Source: Archivesica marissinica (taxonomy: Eukaryota; Mollusca; Bivalvia; Venerida; Vesicomyidae). From it: a DNA stretch of 64,000 nucleotides. Below the pieces are notes generated by a model, which made no database searches, was not told the DNA's origin, and saw nothing but the letters and a program-made list of their open reading frames with translations. The translations under genes and the position numbers were made by a program. The first letter of the stretch is position 1. Each line of letters starts with the position of its first letter. Shown in pieces: positions 27,330 through 40,714 of the stretch. The stretch covers positions 17,771,263 through 17,835,262 of the forward strand of contig CM026391.1 in assembly GCA_014843695.1 (NCBI GenBank). The letters run 5' to 3'.

Positions 27330-30300
27330 GTGACATAGTCATGTTGGTGATACATCCTGGTTTATGTATTTGCCAGGTGACATGTTGGTGAGACATCCTG
27401 GTTTATGTAGTTGCTAGGTGACATAGTCATGTTGGTGATACATCATGGTTTATGTAGTTGCCAGGTGACATAGCCATGTTGGTGATACATCATGGTTTAT
27501 GTAGTTGCCAGGTGACATAGCCATGTTGGTGAGACATCCTGGTTTATGTAGTTGCCAGGTGACATAGTCATGTTGGTGAGACATCCTGGTTTATGTAGTT
27601 GCCAGGTGACATGTTGGTGAGACATCCTGGTTTATGTAGTTGCCAGGTGACATAGCCATGTTGGTGAGACATCCTGGTTTATGTAGTTGCCAGGTGACAT
27701 AGCCATGTTGGTAAGACATCCTGGTTTATGTAGTTGCCAGGTGACATGTTGGTAAGACATCCTGGTTTATGTAGTTGCCAGGTGACATATTCATGTTGGT
27801 GAGACATCCTGGTTTATGTAGTTGCCAGGTGACATAGCCATGTTGGTGAGACATCCTGGTTTATGTAGTTGCCAGGTGACATAGCCATGTTGGTGAGACA
27901 TCCTGGTTTATGTAGTTGCCAGGTGACATAGCCATGTTGGTGAGACATCCTGGTTTATGTAGTTGCCAGGTGACATGTTGGTGAGACATCCTGGTTTATG
28001 TAGTTGCCAGGTGACATAGTTGGTGAGACATCCTGGTTTATGTAGTTGCCAGGTGACATAGCCATGTTGGTGAGACATCCTGGTTTATGTAGTTGCCAGG
28101 TGACATAGCCATGTTGGTGAGACATCCTGGTTTATGTAGTTGCCAGGTGACATAGTCATGTTGGTGAGACATCCTGGTTTATGTAGTTGCCAGGTGACAT
28201 GTTGGTGAGACATCCTGGTTTATGTAGTTGCCAGGTGACATGTTGGTGAGACATCCTGGTTTATGTAGTTGCCAGGTGACATGTTGGTGAGACATCCTGG
28301 TTTATGTAGTTGCCAGGTGACATAGCCATGTTGGTGAGACATCCTGTTTTATGTAGTTGCCAGGTGACATAGTCATGTTGGTGAGACATCCTGGTTTATG
28401 TTGTTGCCAGGTGACATAGTCATGTTGGTGATACATCCTGGTTTATGTATTTGCCAGGTGACATGTTGGTGAGACATCCTGGTTTATGTAGTTGCTAGGT
28501 GACATAGTCATGTTGGTGATACATCCTGGTTTATGTAGTTGCCAGGTGACATAGCCATGTTGGTGATACATCCTAGTTTATGTAGTTGCCAGGTGACATA
28601 GCCATGTTGGTGAGACATCCTGGTTTATGTAGTTGCCAGGTGACATAGTCATGTTGGTGAGACATCCTGGTTTATGTTGTTGCCAGGTGACATTGTCATG
28701 TTGGTGAGACATCCTGGTTTATGTAGTTGCCAGGTGACATAGCCATGTTGGTGAGACATCCTGGTTTATGTTGTTGCCAGGTGACATAGCCATGTTGGTG
28801 AGACATCCTGGTTTATGTAGTTGCCAGGTGACATAGTCATGTTGGTGAGACATCCTGGTTTATGTAGTTGCCAGGTGACATAGCCATGTTGGTGAGACAT
28901 CCTGGTTTATGTAGTTGCCAGGTGACATAGCCATGTTGGTGAGACATCCTGGTTTATGTAGTTGCCAGGTGACATAGTCATGTTGGTGAGACATCCTGGT
29001 TTATGTAGTTGCCAGGTGACATAGCCATGTTGGTGAGACATCCTGGTTTATGTAGTTGCCAGGTGACATATCATGTTGGTGAGACATCCTGGTTTATGTA
29101 GTTGCCAGGTGACATAGTCATGTTGGTGAGACATCCTGGTTTATGTAGTTGCCAGGTGACATGTTGGTAAGACATCCTGGTTTATGTAGTTGCCAGGTGA
29201 CATGTTGGTGAGACATCCTGGTTTATGTAGTTGCCAGGTGACATGTTGGTAAGACATCCTGGTTTATGTAGTTGCCAGGTGACATAGTCATGTTGGTGAG
29301 ACATCCTGGTTTATGTAGTTGCCAGGTGACATAGCCATGTTGGTGATACATCCTGGTTTATGTAGTTGCCAGGTGACATAGCCATGTTGGTGAGACATCC
29401 TGGTTTATGTTGTTGCCAGGTGACATAGCCATGTTGGTGAGACATCCTGGTTTATGTAGTTGCCAGGTGACATAGTCATGTTGGTGAGACATCATGGTTT
29501 ATGTAGTTGCCAGGTGACATGTTGGTGAGACATCATGGTTTATGTAGTTGCCAGGTGACATAGCCATGTTGGTGAGACATCATGGTTTATGTAGTTGCCA
29601 GGTGACATAGTCATGTTGGTGAGACATCCTGGTTTATGTAGTTGCCAGGTGACATGTTGGTGAGACATCATGGTTTATGTAGTTGCCAGGTGACATAGCC
29701 ATGTTGGTGAGATATCATGGTTTATGTAGTTGCCAGGTGACATGTTGGTGAGACATCCTGGTTTATGTAGTTGCCAGGTGACATGTTGGTAAGACATCCT
29801 GGTTTATGTAGTTGCCAGGTGACATAGCCATGTTGGTAAGACATCCTGGTTTATGTAGTTGCCAGGTGACATAGCCATGTTGGTGAGACATCCTGGTTTA
29901 TGTTGTTGCCAGGTGACATAGCCATGTTGGTGAGACATCCTGGTTTATGTAGTTGCCAGGTGACATAGCCATGTTGGTAAGACATCCTGGTTTATGTAGT
30001 TGCCAGGTGACATAGCCATGTTGGTGAGACATCCTGGTTTATGTTGTTGCCAGGTGACATAGCCATGTTGGTGAGACATCCTGGTTTATGTAGTTGCCAG
30101 GTGACATATTCATGTTGGTGAGACATTCTGGTTTATGTAGTTGCCAGGTGACATAGCTATGTTGGTGATACATCCTGGTTTATGTAGTTGCCAGGTGACA
30201 TAGCCATGTTGGTGAGACATCCTGGTTTATGTAGTTGCCAGGTGACATAGTCATGTTGGTGAGACATCCTGGTTTATGTTGTTGCCAGGTGACATAGCCA

Positions 30301-33300
30301 TGTTGGTGAGACATCCTGGTTTATGTAGTTGCCAGGTGACATAGCCATGTTGGTGAGACATCCTGGTTTATGTAGTTGCCAGGTGACATAGTCATGTTGG
30401 TGAGACATCATGGTTTATGTAGTTGCCAGGTGACATGTTGGTGAGACATCATGGTTTATGTAGTTGCCAGGTGACATAGCCATGTTGGTGAGACATCATG
30501 GTTTATGTAGTTGCCAGGTGACATAGTCATGTTGGTGAGACATCATGGTTTATGTAGTTGCCAGGTGACATGTTGGTGAGACATCATGGTTTATGTAGTT
30601 GCCAGGTGACATAGCCATGTTGGTGAGATATCATGGTTTATGTAGTTGCCAGGTGACATGTTGGTGAGACATCCTGGTTTATGTAGTTGCCAGGTGACAT
30701 GTTGGTAAGACATCCTGGTTTATGTAGTTGCCAGGTGACATGTTGGTAAGACATCCTGGTTTATGTAGTTGCCAGGTGACATGTTGGTAAGACATCCTGG
30801 TTTATGTAGTTGCCAGGTGACATAGCCATGTTGGTGAGACATCCTGGTTTATGTAGTTGCCAGGTGACATAGCCATGTTGGTAAGACATCCTGGTTTATG
30901 TAGTTGCCAGGTGACATATTCATGTTGGTGAGACATTCTGGTTTATGTAGTTGCCAGGTGACATAGCTATGTTGGTGATACATCCTGGTTTATGTAGTTG
31001 CCAGGTGACATAGCCATGTTGGTGAGACATCCTGGTTTATGTAGTTGCCAGGTGACATAGCCATGTTGGTGAGACATCCTGGTTTATGTAGTTGCCAGGT
31101 GACATAGTCATGTTGGTGAGACATCCTGGTTTATGTTGTTGCCAGGTGACATAGTCATGTTGGTGAGACATCCTGGTTTATGTAGTTGCCAGGTGACATA
31201 GTCATGTTGGTGAGACATCCTGGTTTATGTTGTTGCCAGGTGACATAGCCATGTTGGTGAGACATCCTGGTTTATGTAGTTGCCAGGTGACATAGCCATG
31301 TTGGTGAGACATCCTGGTTTATGTTGTTGCCAGGTGACATAGTCATGTTGGTGAGACATCCTGGTTTATGTAGTTGCCAGGTGACATAGTCATGTTGGTG
31401 AGACATCCTGGTTTATGTTGTTGCCAGGTGACATAGCCATGTTGGTGAGACATCCTGGTTTATGTTGTTGCCAGGTGACATGTTGGTGAGACATCCTGGT
31501 TTATGTTGTTGCCAGGTGACATAGTCATGTTGGTGAGACATCCTGGTTTATGTAGTTGCCAGGTGACATAGTCATGTTGGTGAGACATCCTGGTTTATGT
31601 AGTTGCCAGGTGACATAGTCATGTTGGTGAGACATCCTGGTTTATGTAGTTGCCAGGTGACATAGCCATGTTGGTGAGACATCCTGGTTTATGTAGTTGC
31701 CAGGTGACATAGTCATGTTGGTGAGACATCCTGGTTTATGTAGTTGCCAGGTGACATAGTCATGTTGGTGATACATCCTGGTTTATGTAGTTGCCAGGTG
31801 ACATAGCCATGTTGGTGAGACATCCTGGTTTATGTTGTTGCCAGGTGACATAGCCATGTTGGTGATACATCCTGGTTTATGTAGTTGCCAGGTGACATAG
31901 CCATGTTGGTGAGACATCCTGGTTTATGTAGTTGCCAGGTGACATAGTCATGTTGGTGAGACATCCTGGTTTATGTAGTTGCCAGGTGACATAGCCATGT
32001 TGGTGAGACATCCTGGTTTATGTAGTTGCCAGGTGACATAGCCATGTTGGTGAGACATCATGGTTTATGTAGTTGCCAGGTGACATAGTCATGTTGGTGA
32101 GACATCCTGGTTTATGTAGTTGCCAGGTGACATAGTCATGTTGGTGAGACATCATGGTTTATGTAGTTGCCAGGTGACATAGTCATGTTGGTGAGACATC
32201 ATGGTTTATGTAGTTGCCAGGTGACATAGCCATGTTGGTGAGACATCATGGTTTATGTAGTTGCCAGGTGACATAGTCATGTTGGTGAGACATCATGGTT
32301 TATGTAGTTGCCAGGTGACATAGTCATGTTGGTGAGACATCATGGTTTATGTAGTTGCCAGGTGACATAGTCATGTTGGTGAGACATCATGGTTTATGTA
32401 GTTGCCAGGTGACATAGTCATGTTGGTGAGACATCATGGTTTATGTAGTTGCCAGGTGACATGTTGGTGAGACATCATGGTTTATGTAGTTGCCAGGTGA
32501 CATAGCCATGTTGGTGAGATATCATGGTTTATGTAGTTGCCAGGTGACATGTTGGTGAGACATCCTGGTTTATGTAGTTGCCAGGTGACATAGCCATGTT
32601 GGTAAGACATCCTGGTTTATGTAGTTGCCAGGTGACATAGCCATGTTGGTGAGACATCCTGGTTTATGTTGTTGCCAGGTGACATAGCCATGTTGGTGAG
32701 ACATCCTGGTTTATGTAGTTGCCAGGTGACATAGTCATGTTGGTGAGACATCATGGTTTATGTAGTTGCCAGGTGACATAGCCATGTTGGTGAGACATCC
32801 TGGTTTATGTTGTTGCCAGGTGACATAGCCATGTTGGTGAGACATCATGGTTTATGTAGTTGCCAGGTGACATGTTGGTGAGACATCATGGTTTATGTAG
32901 TTGCCAGGTGACATAGCCATGTTGGTGAGACATCATGGTTTATGTAGTTGCCAGGTGACATAGTCATGTTGGTGAGACATCTGGTTTATGTAGTTGCCAG
33001 GTGACATGTTGGTGGTGAGACATCTGGTTTATGTAGTTGCCAGGTGACATAGCCATGTTGGTGAGACATCATGGTTTATGTAGTTGCCAGGTGACATAGT
33101 CATGTTGGTGAGACATCCTGGTTTATGTAGTTGCCAGGTGACATGTTGGTGAGACATCATGGTTTATGTAGTTGCCAGGTGACATAGCCATGTTGGTGAG
33201 ACATCATGGTTTATGTAGTTGCCAGGTGACATGTTGGTGAGACATCCTGGTTTATGTAGTTGCCAGGTGACATGTTGGTGAGACATCCTGGTTTATGTAG

Positions 33301-36020
33301 TTGCCAGGTGACATGTTGGTAAGACATCCTGGTTTATGTAGTTGCCAGGTGACATGTTGGTAAGACATCCTGGTTTATGTAGTTGCCAGGTGACATAGCC
33401 ATGTTGGTGAGACATCCTGGTTTATGTAGTTGCCAGGTGACATAGCCATGTTGGTGAGACATCCTGGTTTATGTAGTTGCCAGGTGACATAGCCATGTTG
33501 GTGAGACATCCTGGTTTATGTAGTTGCCAGGTGACATAGCCATGTTGGTGAGACATCCTGGTTTATGTAGTTGCCAGGTGACATAGCCATGTTGGTGAGA
33601 CATCCTGGTTTATGTAGTTGCCAGGTGACATATCATGTTGGTGAGACATCCTGGTTTATGTAGTTGCCAGGTGACATAGCATGTTGGTGAGACATCCTGG
33701 TTTATGTAGTTGCCAGGTGACATAGCCATGTTGGTGAGACATCCTGGTTTATGTAGTTGCCAGGTGACATAGTCATGTTGGTGAGACATCCTGGTTTATG
33801 TAGTTGCCAGGTGACATAGCCATGTTGGTGAGACATCCTGGTTTATGTAGTTGCCAGGTGACATAGCCATGTTGGTGAGACATCCTGGTTTATGTAGTTG
33901 CCAGGTGACATAGTCATGTTGGTGAGACATCATGGTTTATGTAGTTGCCAGGTGACATGTTGGTGAGACATCCTGGTTTATGTAGTTGCCAGGTGACATA
34001 GCCATGTTGGTGAGACATCATGGTTTATGTAGTTGCCAGGTGACATAGTCATGTTGGTGAGACATCATGGTTTATGTAGTTGCCAGGTGACATGTTGGTG
34101 AGACATCATGGTTTATGTAGTTGCCAGGTGACATAGCCATGTTGGTGAGACATCATGGTTTATGTAGTTGCCAGGTGACATGTTGGTGAGACATCCTGGT
34201 TTATGTAGTTGCCAGGTGACATGTTGGTGAGACATCCTGGTTTATGTAGTTGCCAGGTGACATGTTGGTAGACATCCTGGTTTATGTAGTTGCCAGGTGA
34301 CATGTTGGTAGACATCCTGGTTTATGTAGTTGCCAGGTGACATAGCCATGTTGGTGAGACATCCTGGTTTATGTAGTTGCCAGGTGACATAGCCATGTTG
34401 GTAAGACATCCTGGTTTATGTAGTTGCCAGGTGACATATTCATGTTGGTGAGACATCCTGGTTTATGTAGTTGCCAGGTGACATAGCTATGTTGGTGAGA
34501 CATCCTGGTTTATGTAGTTGCCAGGTGACATGTTGGTGAGACATCCTGGTTTATGTAGTTGCCAGGTGACATAGCCATGTTGGTGAGACATCCTGGTTTA
34601 TGTAGTTGCCAGGTGACATAGCCATGTTGGTGAGACATCCTGGTTTATGTAGTTGCCAGGTGACATAGTCATGTTGGTGAGACATCCTGGTTTATGTAGT
34701 TGCCAGGTGACATGTTGGTGAGACATCATGGTTTATGTAGTTGCCAGGTGACATAGCCATGTTGGTGAGACATCATGGTTTATGTAGTTGCCAGGTGACA
34801 TAGTCATGTTGGTGAGACATCATGGTTTATGTAGTTGCCAGGTGACATGTTGGTGAGACATCATGGTTTATGTAGTTGCCAGGTGACATAGCCATGTTGG
34901 TGAGATATCATGGTTTATGTAGTTGCCAGGTGACATGTTGGTGAGACATCCTGGTTTATGTTGTTGCCAGGTGACATAGTCATGTTGGTGAGACATCCTG
35001 GTTTATGTAGTTGCCAGGTGACATTTTGGTGAGACATCCTGGTTTATGTAGTTGCCAGGTGACATGTTGGTAAGACATCCTGGTTTATGTAGTTGCCAGG
35101 TGACATGTTGGTAAGACATCCTGGTTTATGTAGTTGCCAGGTGACATAGCCATGTTGGTGAGACATCCTGGTTTATGTAGTTGCCAGGTGACATAGCCAT
35201 GTTGGTGAGACATCCTGGTTTATGTAGTTGCCAGGTGACATAGCCATGTTGGTGAGACATCCTGGTTTATGTAGTTGCCAGGTGACAGTATGTTGGTGAG
35301 ACATCCTGGTTTATGTAGTTGCCAGGTGACATTTTGTGAGACATCCTGGTTTATGTTTGCCAGGTGACATAGCCATGTTGGTGAGACATCCTGGTTTATG
35401 TAGTTGCCAGGTGACATAGCCATGTTGGTGAGACATCCTGGTTTATGTTGTTGCCAGGTGACATTGTCATGTTGGTGAGACATCCTGGTTTATGTAGTTG
35501 CCAGGTGACATAGCCATGTTGGTGAGACATCCTGGTTTATGTTGTTGCCAGGTGACATAGCCATGTTGGTGAGACATCCTGGTTTATGTAGTTGCCAGGT
35601 GACATATTCATGTTGGTGAGACATTCTGGTTTATGTAGTTGCCAGGTGACATAGCTATGTTGGTGATACATCCTGGTTTATGTAGTTGCCAGGTGACATA
35701 GCCATGTTGGTGAGACATCCTGGTTTATGTAGTTGCCAGGTGACATAGTGTTGGTGAGACATCCTGGTTTATGTAGTTGCCAGGTGACATAGTCATGTTG
35801 GTGAGACATCATGGTTTATGTAGTTGCCAGGTGACATGTGTTGGTGAGACATCATGGTTTATGTTGTTGCCAGGTGACATAGTCATGTTGGTGAGACATC
35901 CTGGTTTATGTAGTTGCCTGATGACATAGTCATGTTGGTGAGACATCCTGGTTTATGTTGTTGCCAGGTGACATAGCCATGTTGGTGAGACATCCTGGTT
36001 TATGTTGTTGCCAGGTGACA
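27330..36020. repeat. 8.7-kb satellite of 47-bp and 41-bp units
   Basis: Roughly 190 tandem copies of a unit with GTGACATAGCCATGTTGGTG, AGACATCCTGGTTTATGTAG and TTGCCAG. A shorter class lacks the TAGCCATG segment. Variants are AGCC/AGTC, CATCC/CATCA, GTAGTT/GTTGTT and GTGAG/GTAAG. Runs of variants recur in the same order (for example around 29480-29780, 30390-30720 and 34700-34990), which indicates higher-order units of several hundred bp. All ORFs here are repeat artefacts. The array starts at a gap, so its true length is unknown. Confidence 0.97.
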
Positions 36021-36149
36021 AAGCGCTTGATTGCATCATCTAATAGTATTATTTAATCAATTTCAACAAAATAGGGTTAAAACACAATATTACCATTAAG
36101 TACAATATTTGAATAAAAGGAGTGGTTTACAATGGCCAGTGTATCTTAC

Positions 36150-36345
36150 TGGACAATTTAACAACTTATATTAATCACTCTCGTTGGCGCGGATGAAAGC
36201 ATATATGTAGTCATTTGTGTGGGAGGAAACCGGAGTACCCGGAGAAAACCAACCTTTCCGATCTGGCGTCCACCGTACCATCTCACATACTTCCCGGTCC
36301 GAGGATCGAACCCGGGTTGCATTGGTGAGAAGTTAAATCGGACAG
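36150..36345 (-). mobile_element. tRNA-derived SINE, family 1, truncated
   Basis: Reverse-strand copy of the SINE seen complete at 59318-59573. It has the conserved central words GGGAGGAAACCGGAGTACCC and GGAGAAAACC and a B-box-like CGAACCCGGG, but most of the tRNA-like head is missing. Confidence 0.75.
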
Positions 36346-36584
36346 CCTAAAATGGTTTGGTTTTTTAGGGAGAAATGGTGTCCCCAGGGGGCGAGGTCAG
36401 GGTCCCTAGGCGACTACTTTGCCCATGTCACCCTCTAGAATGAGCCCTGAAGTATTTGTGTGTTTCAGTGTATGATCGAATTGTATGTCGCCGAATGTAC
36501 ATTGAAAGCATTAGCTCCACGAGTGCTAATAATATGTGTCTATGTCCATGAGTGAAATATTAATCGATCATTCATTTAACGCTT
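36346..36584. other. unannotated spacer
   Basis: No gene or repeat recognised. Sequence is ordinary AT-rich DNA. Confidence 0.4.
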
Positions 36585-37010
36585 TCCTTCATAGAGATTT
36601 AGGTTAATATACTATTATATCTCCGGTTGCCCATATGAGTGACGCCTCCTGAAGAGAATAGTCATTTTAGATTTTGGAGGAAAGTGCATGATACAGACAT
36701 ACATACGTCTGCATGAACTACTGGGACTACATAGAGATTTAGGTTAATATACTATTATATCTCCATACAAACGACAGCCATTTAGCTATCATGCAGTGGA
36801 TAAGTAGTGGCCATATCTATCCCACCTCCATAGATATTACTGGGACTACATAGAGATTTAGGTTAATATACTATTATATCTCCATACAAACGACAGCCAT
36901 TTAGCTATCATGCAGTGGATAAATAGTCGCCATATCTATCCCACCTCCATATGTATTACTGGAACTACTTGAGATTCTGGCCTTTATTATGAGCATTGGT
37001 TTGGCTATTA
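36585..37010. repeat. interspersed repeat family with TAGAGATTTAGGTTAATATA core
   Basis: Three copies of a ~115-bp unit: TAGAGATTTAGGTTAATATA, CTATTATATCTCC, GACAGCCATTTAGCTATC, ATGCAGTGGATAA, ATCCCACCTCCATAG. The same units occur at 52108-52860 and, inverted, at 62778-63053. They flank the 55-bp and 85-bp arrays, so this is one composite repeat family. Confidence 0.8.
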
Positions 37011-37952
37011 CATTGTCAATGTATGTTGTATTGGTAATGGCGTCAAGAGGTGCTTCTATGAGGGAAAGGGTTAATGTATGTTGTATTGGTAATGGCGTGG
37101 GGAGGTGCTTCTACGAGGGAAAGGGTTAATGTATGTTGTATTGGTAATGGCGTCAAGAGGTGCTTCTACGAGGAAAAGGGTTAATGTATGTGGTATTGGT
37201 AAAGGCCTCAAGAGGTGCTTCTATGAGGGAAAGGGTTAATGTATGTGGTATTGGTAAAGGCCTCAAGAGGTGCTTCTATGAGGGAAAGGGTTAATGTATG
37301 TGGTATTGGTAAAGGCCTCAAGAGGTGCTTCTATGAGGAAAAGGGTTAATGTATGTGGTATTGGTAAGGCCTCAAGAGGTGCTTCTATGAGGAAAAGGGT
37401 TAATGTATGTTGCATTGGTAAAGGCCTCAAGAGGTGCTTCTATGAGGGAAAGGGTTAATGTATGTGGTATTGGTAAAGGCCTCAAGAGGTGCTTCTATGA
37501 GGAAAAGGGTTAATGTATGTGGTATTGGTAAAGGCCTCAAGAGGTGCTTCTATGAGGGAAAGGGTTAATGTATGTGGTATTGGTAAAGGCCTCAAGAGGT
37601 GCTTCTACGAGGGAAAGGGTTAATGTATGTGGTATTGGTAAAGGCCTCAAGAGGTGCTTCTACGAGGGAAAGGGTTAATGTATGTGGTATTGGTAAAGGC
37701 CTCAAGAGGTGCTTCTATGAGGGAAAGGGTTAATGTATGTGGTATTGGTAAAGGCCTCAAGAGGTGCTTCTATGAGGGAAAGGGTTAATGTATGTGGTAT
37801 TGGTAAAGGCCTCAAGAGGTGCTTCTACGAGGGAAAGGGTTAATGTATGTGGTATTGGTAAAGGCCTCAAGAGGTGCTTCTATGAGGGAAAGGGTTAATG
37901 TATGTGGTATTGGTAAAGGCCTCAAGAGGTGCTTCTACGAGGAAAAGGGTTA
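37011..37952. repeat. ~55-bp tandem array, about 17 copies
   Basis: Units contain GGTTAATGTATGTGGTATTG, GTAAAGGCCTCAAGAGGTGC and TTCTATGAGGGAAA. The first units have the sequence GTAATGGCGTCAAGAGG, which is closer to the inverted array at 61338-62780. Confidence 0.93.
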
Positions 37953-38429
37953 AACAAACAAATGTTCTATCTATTTTAGGCTTAAAATTATTTTTTATGG
38001 CAGAAAACGATGCAATCATATGCTAAATAGCGCTATGTCGTATTCAGACAACCCTAAATGATGTCGTAAAAGATCTCATACATGATGCAAAAGTACTAAT
38101 CCAGGTTTCCTTCTCGGTTCCTTCTCTCGGTTTATCTCAAATATCAACTCTGCATGTGTTCATAATTCACACTCGAGTGTCCAGAAATTTCATGCCTCTG
38201 CAATATTCTCGATAAATCTGACATAGTGGTATTTGCACCTTCTCAACTGAACGATACAGTCGAGATTACTAGTTCAAAAGTACAGAACTAATATATCTGG
38301 TTTAGCACTCTTACAACGGAATATTACCACCATGGAATGGTATGTATGGCAGTGGTCCCAATACTACTGTCATTGAATTGATAATGACAATATATTTAAT
38401 TAATTTAGAGTGAATTGAACATATTTCAG
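37953..38429. other. intron sequence before the first visible PP2C exon
   Basis: No repeat or gene recognised apart from the 3' splice site ATATTTCAG at 38421-38429. It is AT-rich with a typical branch/pyrimidine region. Confidence 0.45.
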
Positions 38430-38503
38430 ATGACATGATGAAAGATGAACTTGCAGGGACAACAGCTATAACCATGCTCATTAAAAACAAAAGATTGTAT
38501 TGT
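38430..38503 (+). CDS. PP2C-family protein phosphatase, exon (partial gene)
   Basis: A 74-bp internal exon between the acceptor TATTTCAG and the donor GTAAGTA at 38504. It reads DMMKDELAGTTAITMLIKNK followed by RLYC, which is the PP2C segment with the conserved GTTA turn just before the GDSRAV block. It enters in phase 2 and leaves in phase 0, which fits the next exon exactly. PP2C (PPM) enzymes are Mn/Mg-dependent Ser/Thr phosphatases. The sequence style is nearest to the PPM1/PTC2-like group, but I give no symbol. The upstream exons carrying the first metal-binding Asp are not in the visible sequence before this point. Confidence 0.85.
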
Positions 38504-38544
38504 GTAAGTACATTCTGAACAATAGAAATGCTTACATTAGCATG

Positions 38545-39155
38545 TAACCCACATGCACCTCATTGATTCAGACCTCACATGTACCTCATTGATTCAGACC
38601 TCACATGTACCTCATTGATTCAGACCTCACATGCACCTCATTGATTCAGACCTCACATGCACCTCATTGATTCAGACCTCACATGCACCTCATTGATTCA
38701 GACCTCACATGCACCTCATTGATTCAGACCTCACATGCACCTCATTGATTCAGACCTCACATGCACCTCATTGATTCAGACCTCACATACACCTCATTGA
38801 TTCAGACCCCACATACACCTCATTGATTCAGACCTCACATACACCTCATTGATTCAGACCCCACATACACCTCATTGATTCAGACCTCACATGCACCTCA
38901 TTGATTCAGACCTCACATACACCTCATTGATTCAGACCTCACATACACCTCATTGATTCAGACCTCACATGCACCTCATTGATTCAGACCCCACATGCAC
39001 CTCATTGATTCAGACCTCACCTACACCTCATTGATTCAGACCTCACCACTCATTGATTCAGACCTCACATACACCTCATTGATTCAGACCTCACATGCAC
39101 CTCATTGATTCAGACCTCACATGTACCTCATTGATTCAGACCTCACATGAGGTGA
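38545..39155. repeat. 26-bp tandem array, about 23 copies
   Basis: Unit TTGATTCAGACCTCACATGC plus ACCTCA, with T/C and C/A variants. It begins about 40 bp inside the intron after the exon ending at 38503. Confidence 0.95.
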
Positions 39156-39984
39156 GCACCTACTGTAATTATCCAATTACATGGCAGAGTGTCAATTAAC
39201 ACTTGCCATGGATGCGACCACAACATTGTTTATTCAAACATCCTGGGGCAATTTCTTGTGTATTTGAAGGTTTTATGATGGCTTCAAATTGTAAAAGAAA
39301 GCAACGTATCGGATTTATGACAGTTTATATCATTTTTGCAAATATTAGATATGTTTTCCCGTATATTCGAATACTGGAATAGTATTCGGATATTCGGACG
39401 TTCGAGCGAATAATCGAATGTTCGTTGCCACCCATGAATGTATATCGTATTCAACCACTTTTGTTTATACTAATCTCTTCTTCTCGTGCTCCGATTTTAT
39501 ATTTCATGTTCTTGAGCTTTCTTCAAATATTCCGTTAAATATTAACCATTTTCCTTTTAACATCCAAAACTATATTGACTCACTAATACAATAACTCCTG
39601 AAATTCTTTAGCCTATACCTAGAATAGATTTCACGTATATTCATTGTTATATATATTATTCTCCTGCCTATTGTATATCAATCAATTGATAGGGAAAAGA
39701 ACTATACATGTTTTCTTTTGTTCTAGTCCCTTTCAGTATACTGCTGTTAAATTATATGTAAAATGTTAGAATAAACAATGTTTAAACCAATGTACATTGG
39801 CCGACAACAATAACTGAATGAGTCGTCGTCATATTTGCATGGCCTTACAGGAAGATGACGTTTACGCAATTTTTATAAGAGTTTGAGTGATTTTGAGTTT
39901 TTGCTAGAATTCTATCGAATATTCGAATACCTTCCCGACCAAATATTCGAATACCAAAATCGCTATTCGTTGCCATCCCTAGCC
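39156..39984. other. AT-rich intron sequence
   Basis: No gene. It has a short cluster of ATTCGAATA-type words at 39365-39425 and 39905-39970, in opposite relative positions, which looks like the two ends of a small inverted-repeat element (~600 bp). Confidence 0.4.
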
Positions 39985-40228
39985 TATTTATTTTACAAAG
40001 ATTGCGAAACAAGTTTTAACAACTTATATTAATAATGCTCTCTGGCGCGGATGAAAGCGTAAATGTGGTCATTCGTGTGGGAGGAAACCGAGTTACCCGG
40101 AGAAAACCCACCTGTCCGATCTGGCAACCACCGTACCATCTCACATACTTCCCGGTCCGAGGATCGAACCCGGGTTGCATTGGTGAGAGGCGAGCGCGCT
40201 AACCACTGCGCTTATCGGATAGCCTCTA
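39985..40228 (-). mobile_element. tRNA-derived SINE, family 1
   Basis: Near-complete reverse-strand copy. On its sense strand it has a tRNA-like head with A-box TAGCGCAGTGGTTAGCGCGC-like and B-box GGGTTCGATCC, then the conserved AAACC-rich central domain and a tail related to TAATATAAGTTGTTA. Confidence 0.8.
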
Positions 40229-40269
40229 ATTACTCTAATTGATAACCACGCCAATAAATGAATCTTTTG

Positions 40270-40510
40270 GAAATCATTGGCTATGTGCGCTACAATTTAC
40301 CTATCATCACTGATGGTCACTGGTTCGAGCCCCACTCAGATTGTGTCTTATTTATATGAAAAAGTTGGCAGTTTCTTACGGAGGTTGGTGCACCCAAGTA
40401 CTGGTTAACCACTGGAGCCTGCCCAGGAAAGGTGTTGTTAGGTAAACTGCCCGCCGGCGATATAGCCCAAAATGGTGCTGATGCAGGCGTAAAACCCGAA
40501 ATATCACATC
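40270..40510 (+). mobile_element. tRNA-derived SINE, family 2
   Basis: It has a B-box-like GGTTCGAGCCCC, then AAAGTTGGCAGTTTCTTACG, CAAGTACTGGTTAACCACTG and GAGCCTGCCCAGGAAAGGTG, and ends in AAAACCCGAAATATCAC. Reverse-strand copies lie at 51245-51512 and 57815-58068. Confidence 0.75.
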
Positions 40511-40572
40511 AATAAGTTAAGTGCGCATACAGTATTATAAGCAAACACTTTCATACCATTCACTGTTTTCAG

Positions 40573-40714
40573 GCCAACGTAGGAGATTCAAGAGCCGTAG
40601 CGAGTGTGCGCGGTAGAGCGGACATCCTTTCACACGATCACAAACCTGGAAACGAGTTGGAAACCCGAAGAATCATTGCAGCAGGGGGATGGGTGGAGTT
40701 TAACAGAGTTAATG
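40573..40714 (+). CDS. PP2C-family protein phosphatase, exon with GDSRAV block
   Basis: A 142-bp exon from the acceptor GTTTTCAG to the donor AATG|GTAATT. It reads ANVGDSRAVASVRGRADILS, then HDHKPGNELETRRIIAAGGW and VEFNRVN. These are the canonical PP2C metal-binding GDSR and DHKP blocks and the AGG...RVNG block. It starts in phase 0, following LYC of the previous exon, and ends in phase 1. The last 40 bp plus the donor and 14 bp of intron are the seed of the 55-bp array that follows, so this donor exists in about 20 copies. Confidence 0.92.

Noticed and set aside
26269..27396. Long ORFs across the N run
   Set aside because: They only exist because N was translated as open sequence; the same applies to those at 44258-45419.
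27330..36020. Possible CRISPR-like array
   Set aside because: Units are directly contiguous, with no unique spacers; it is a eukaryotic satellite.
38545..39155. 26-bp repeat as CRISPR repeat
   Set aside because: No spacers between units and animal genomic context.
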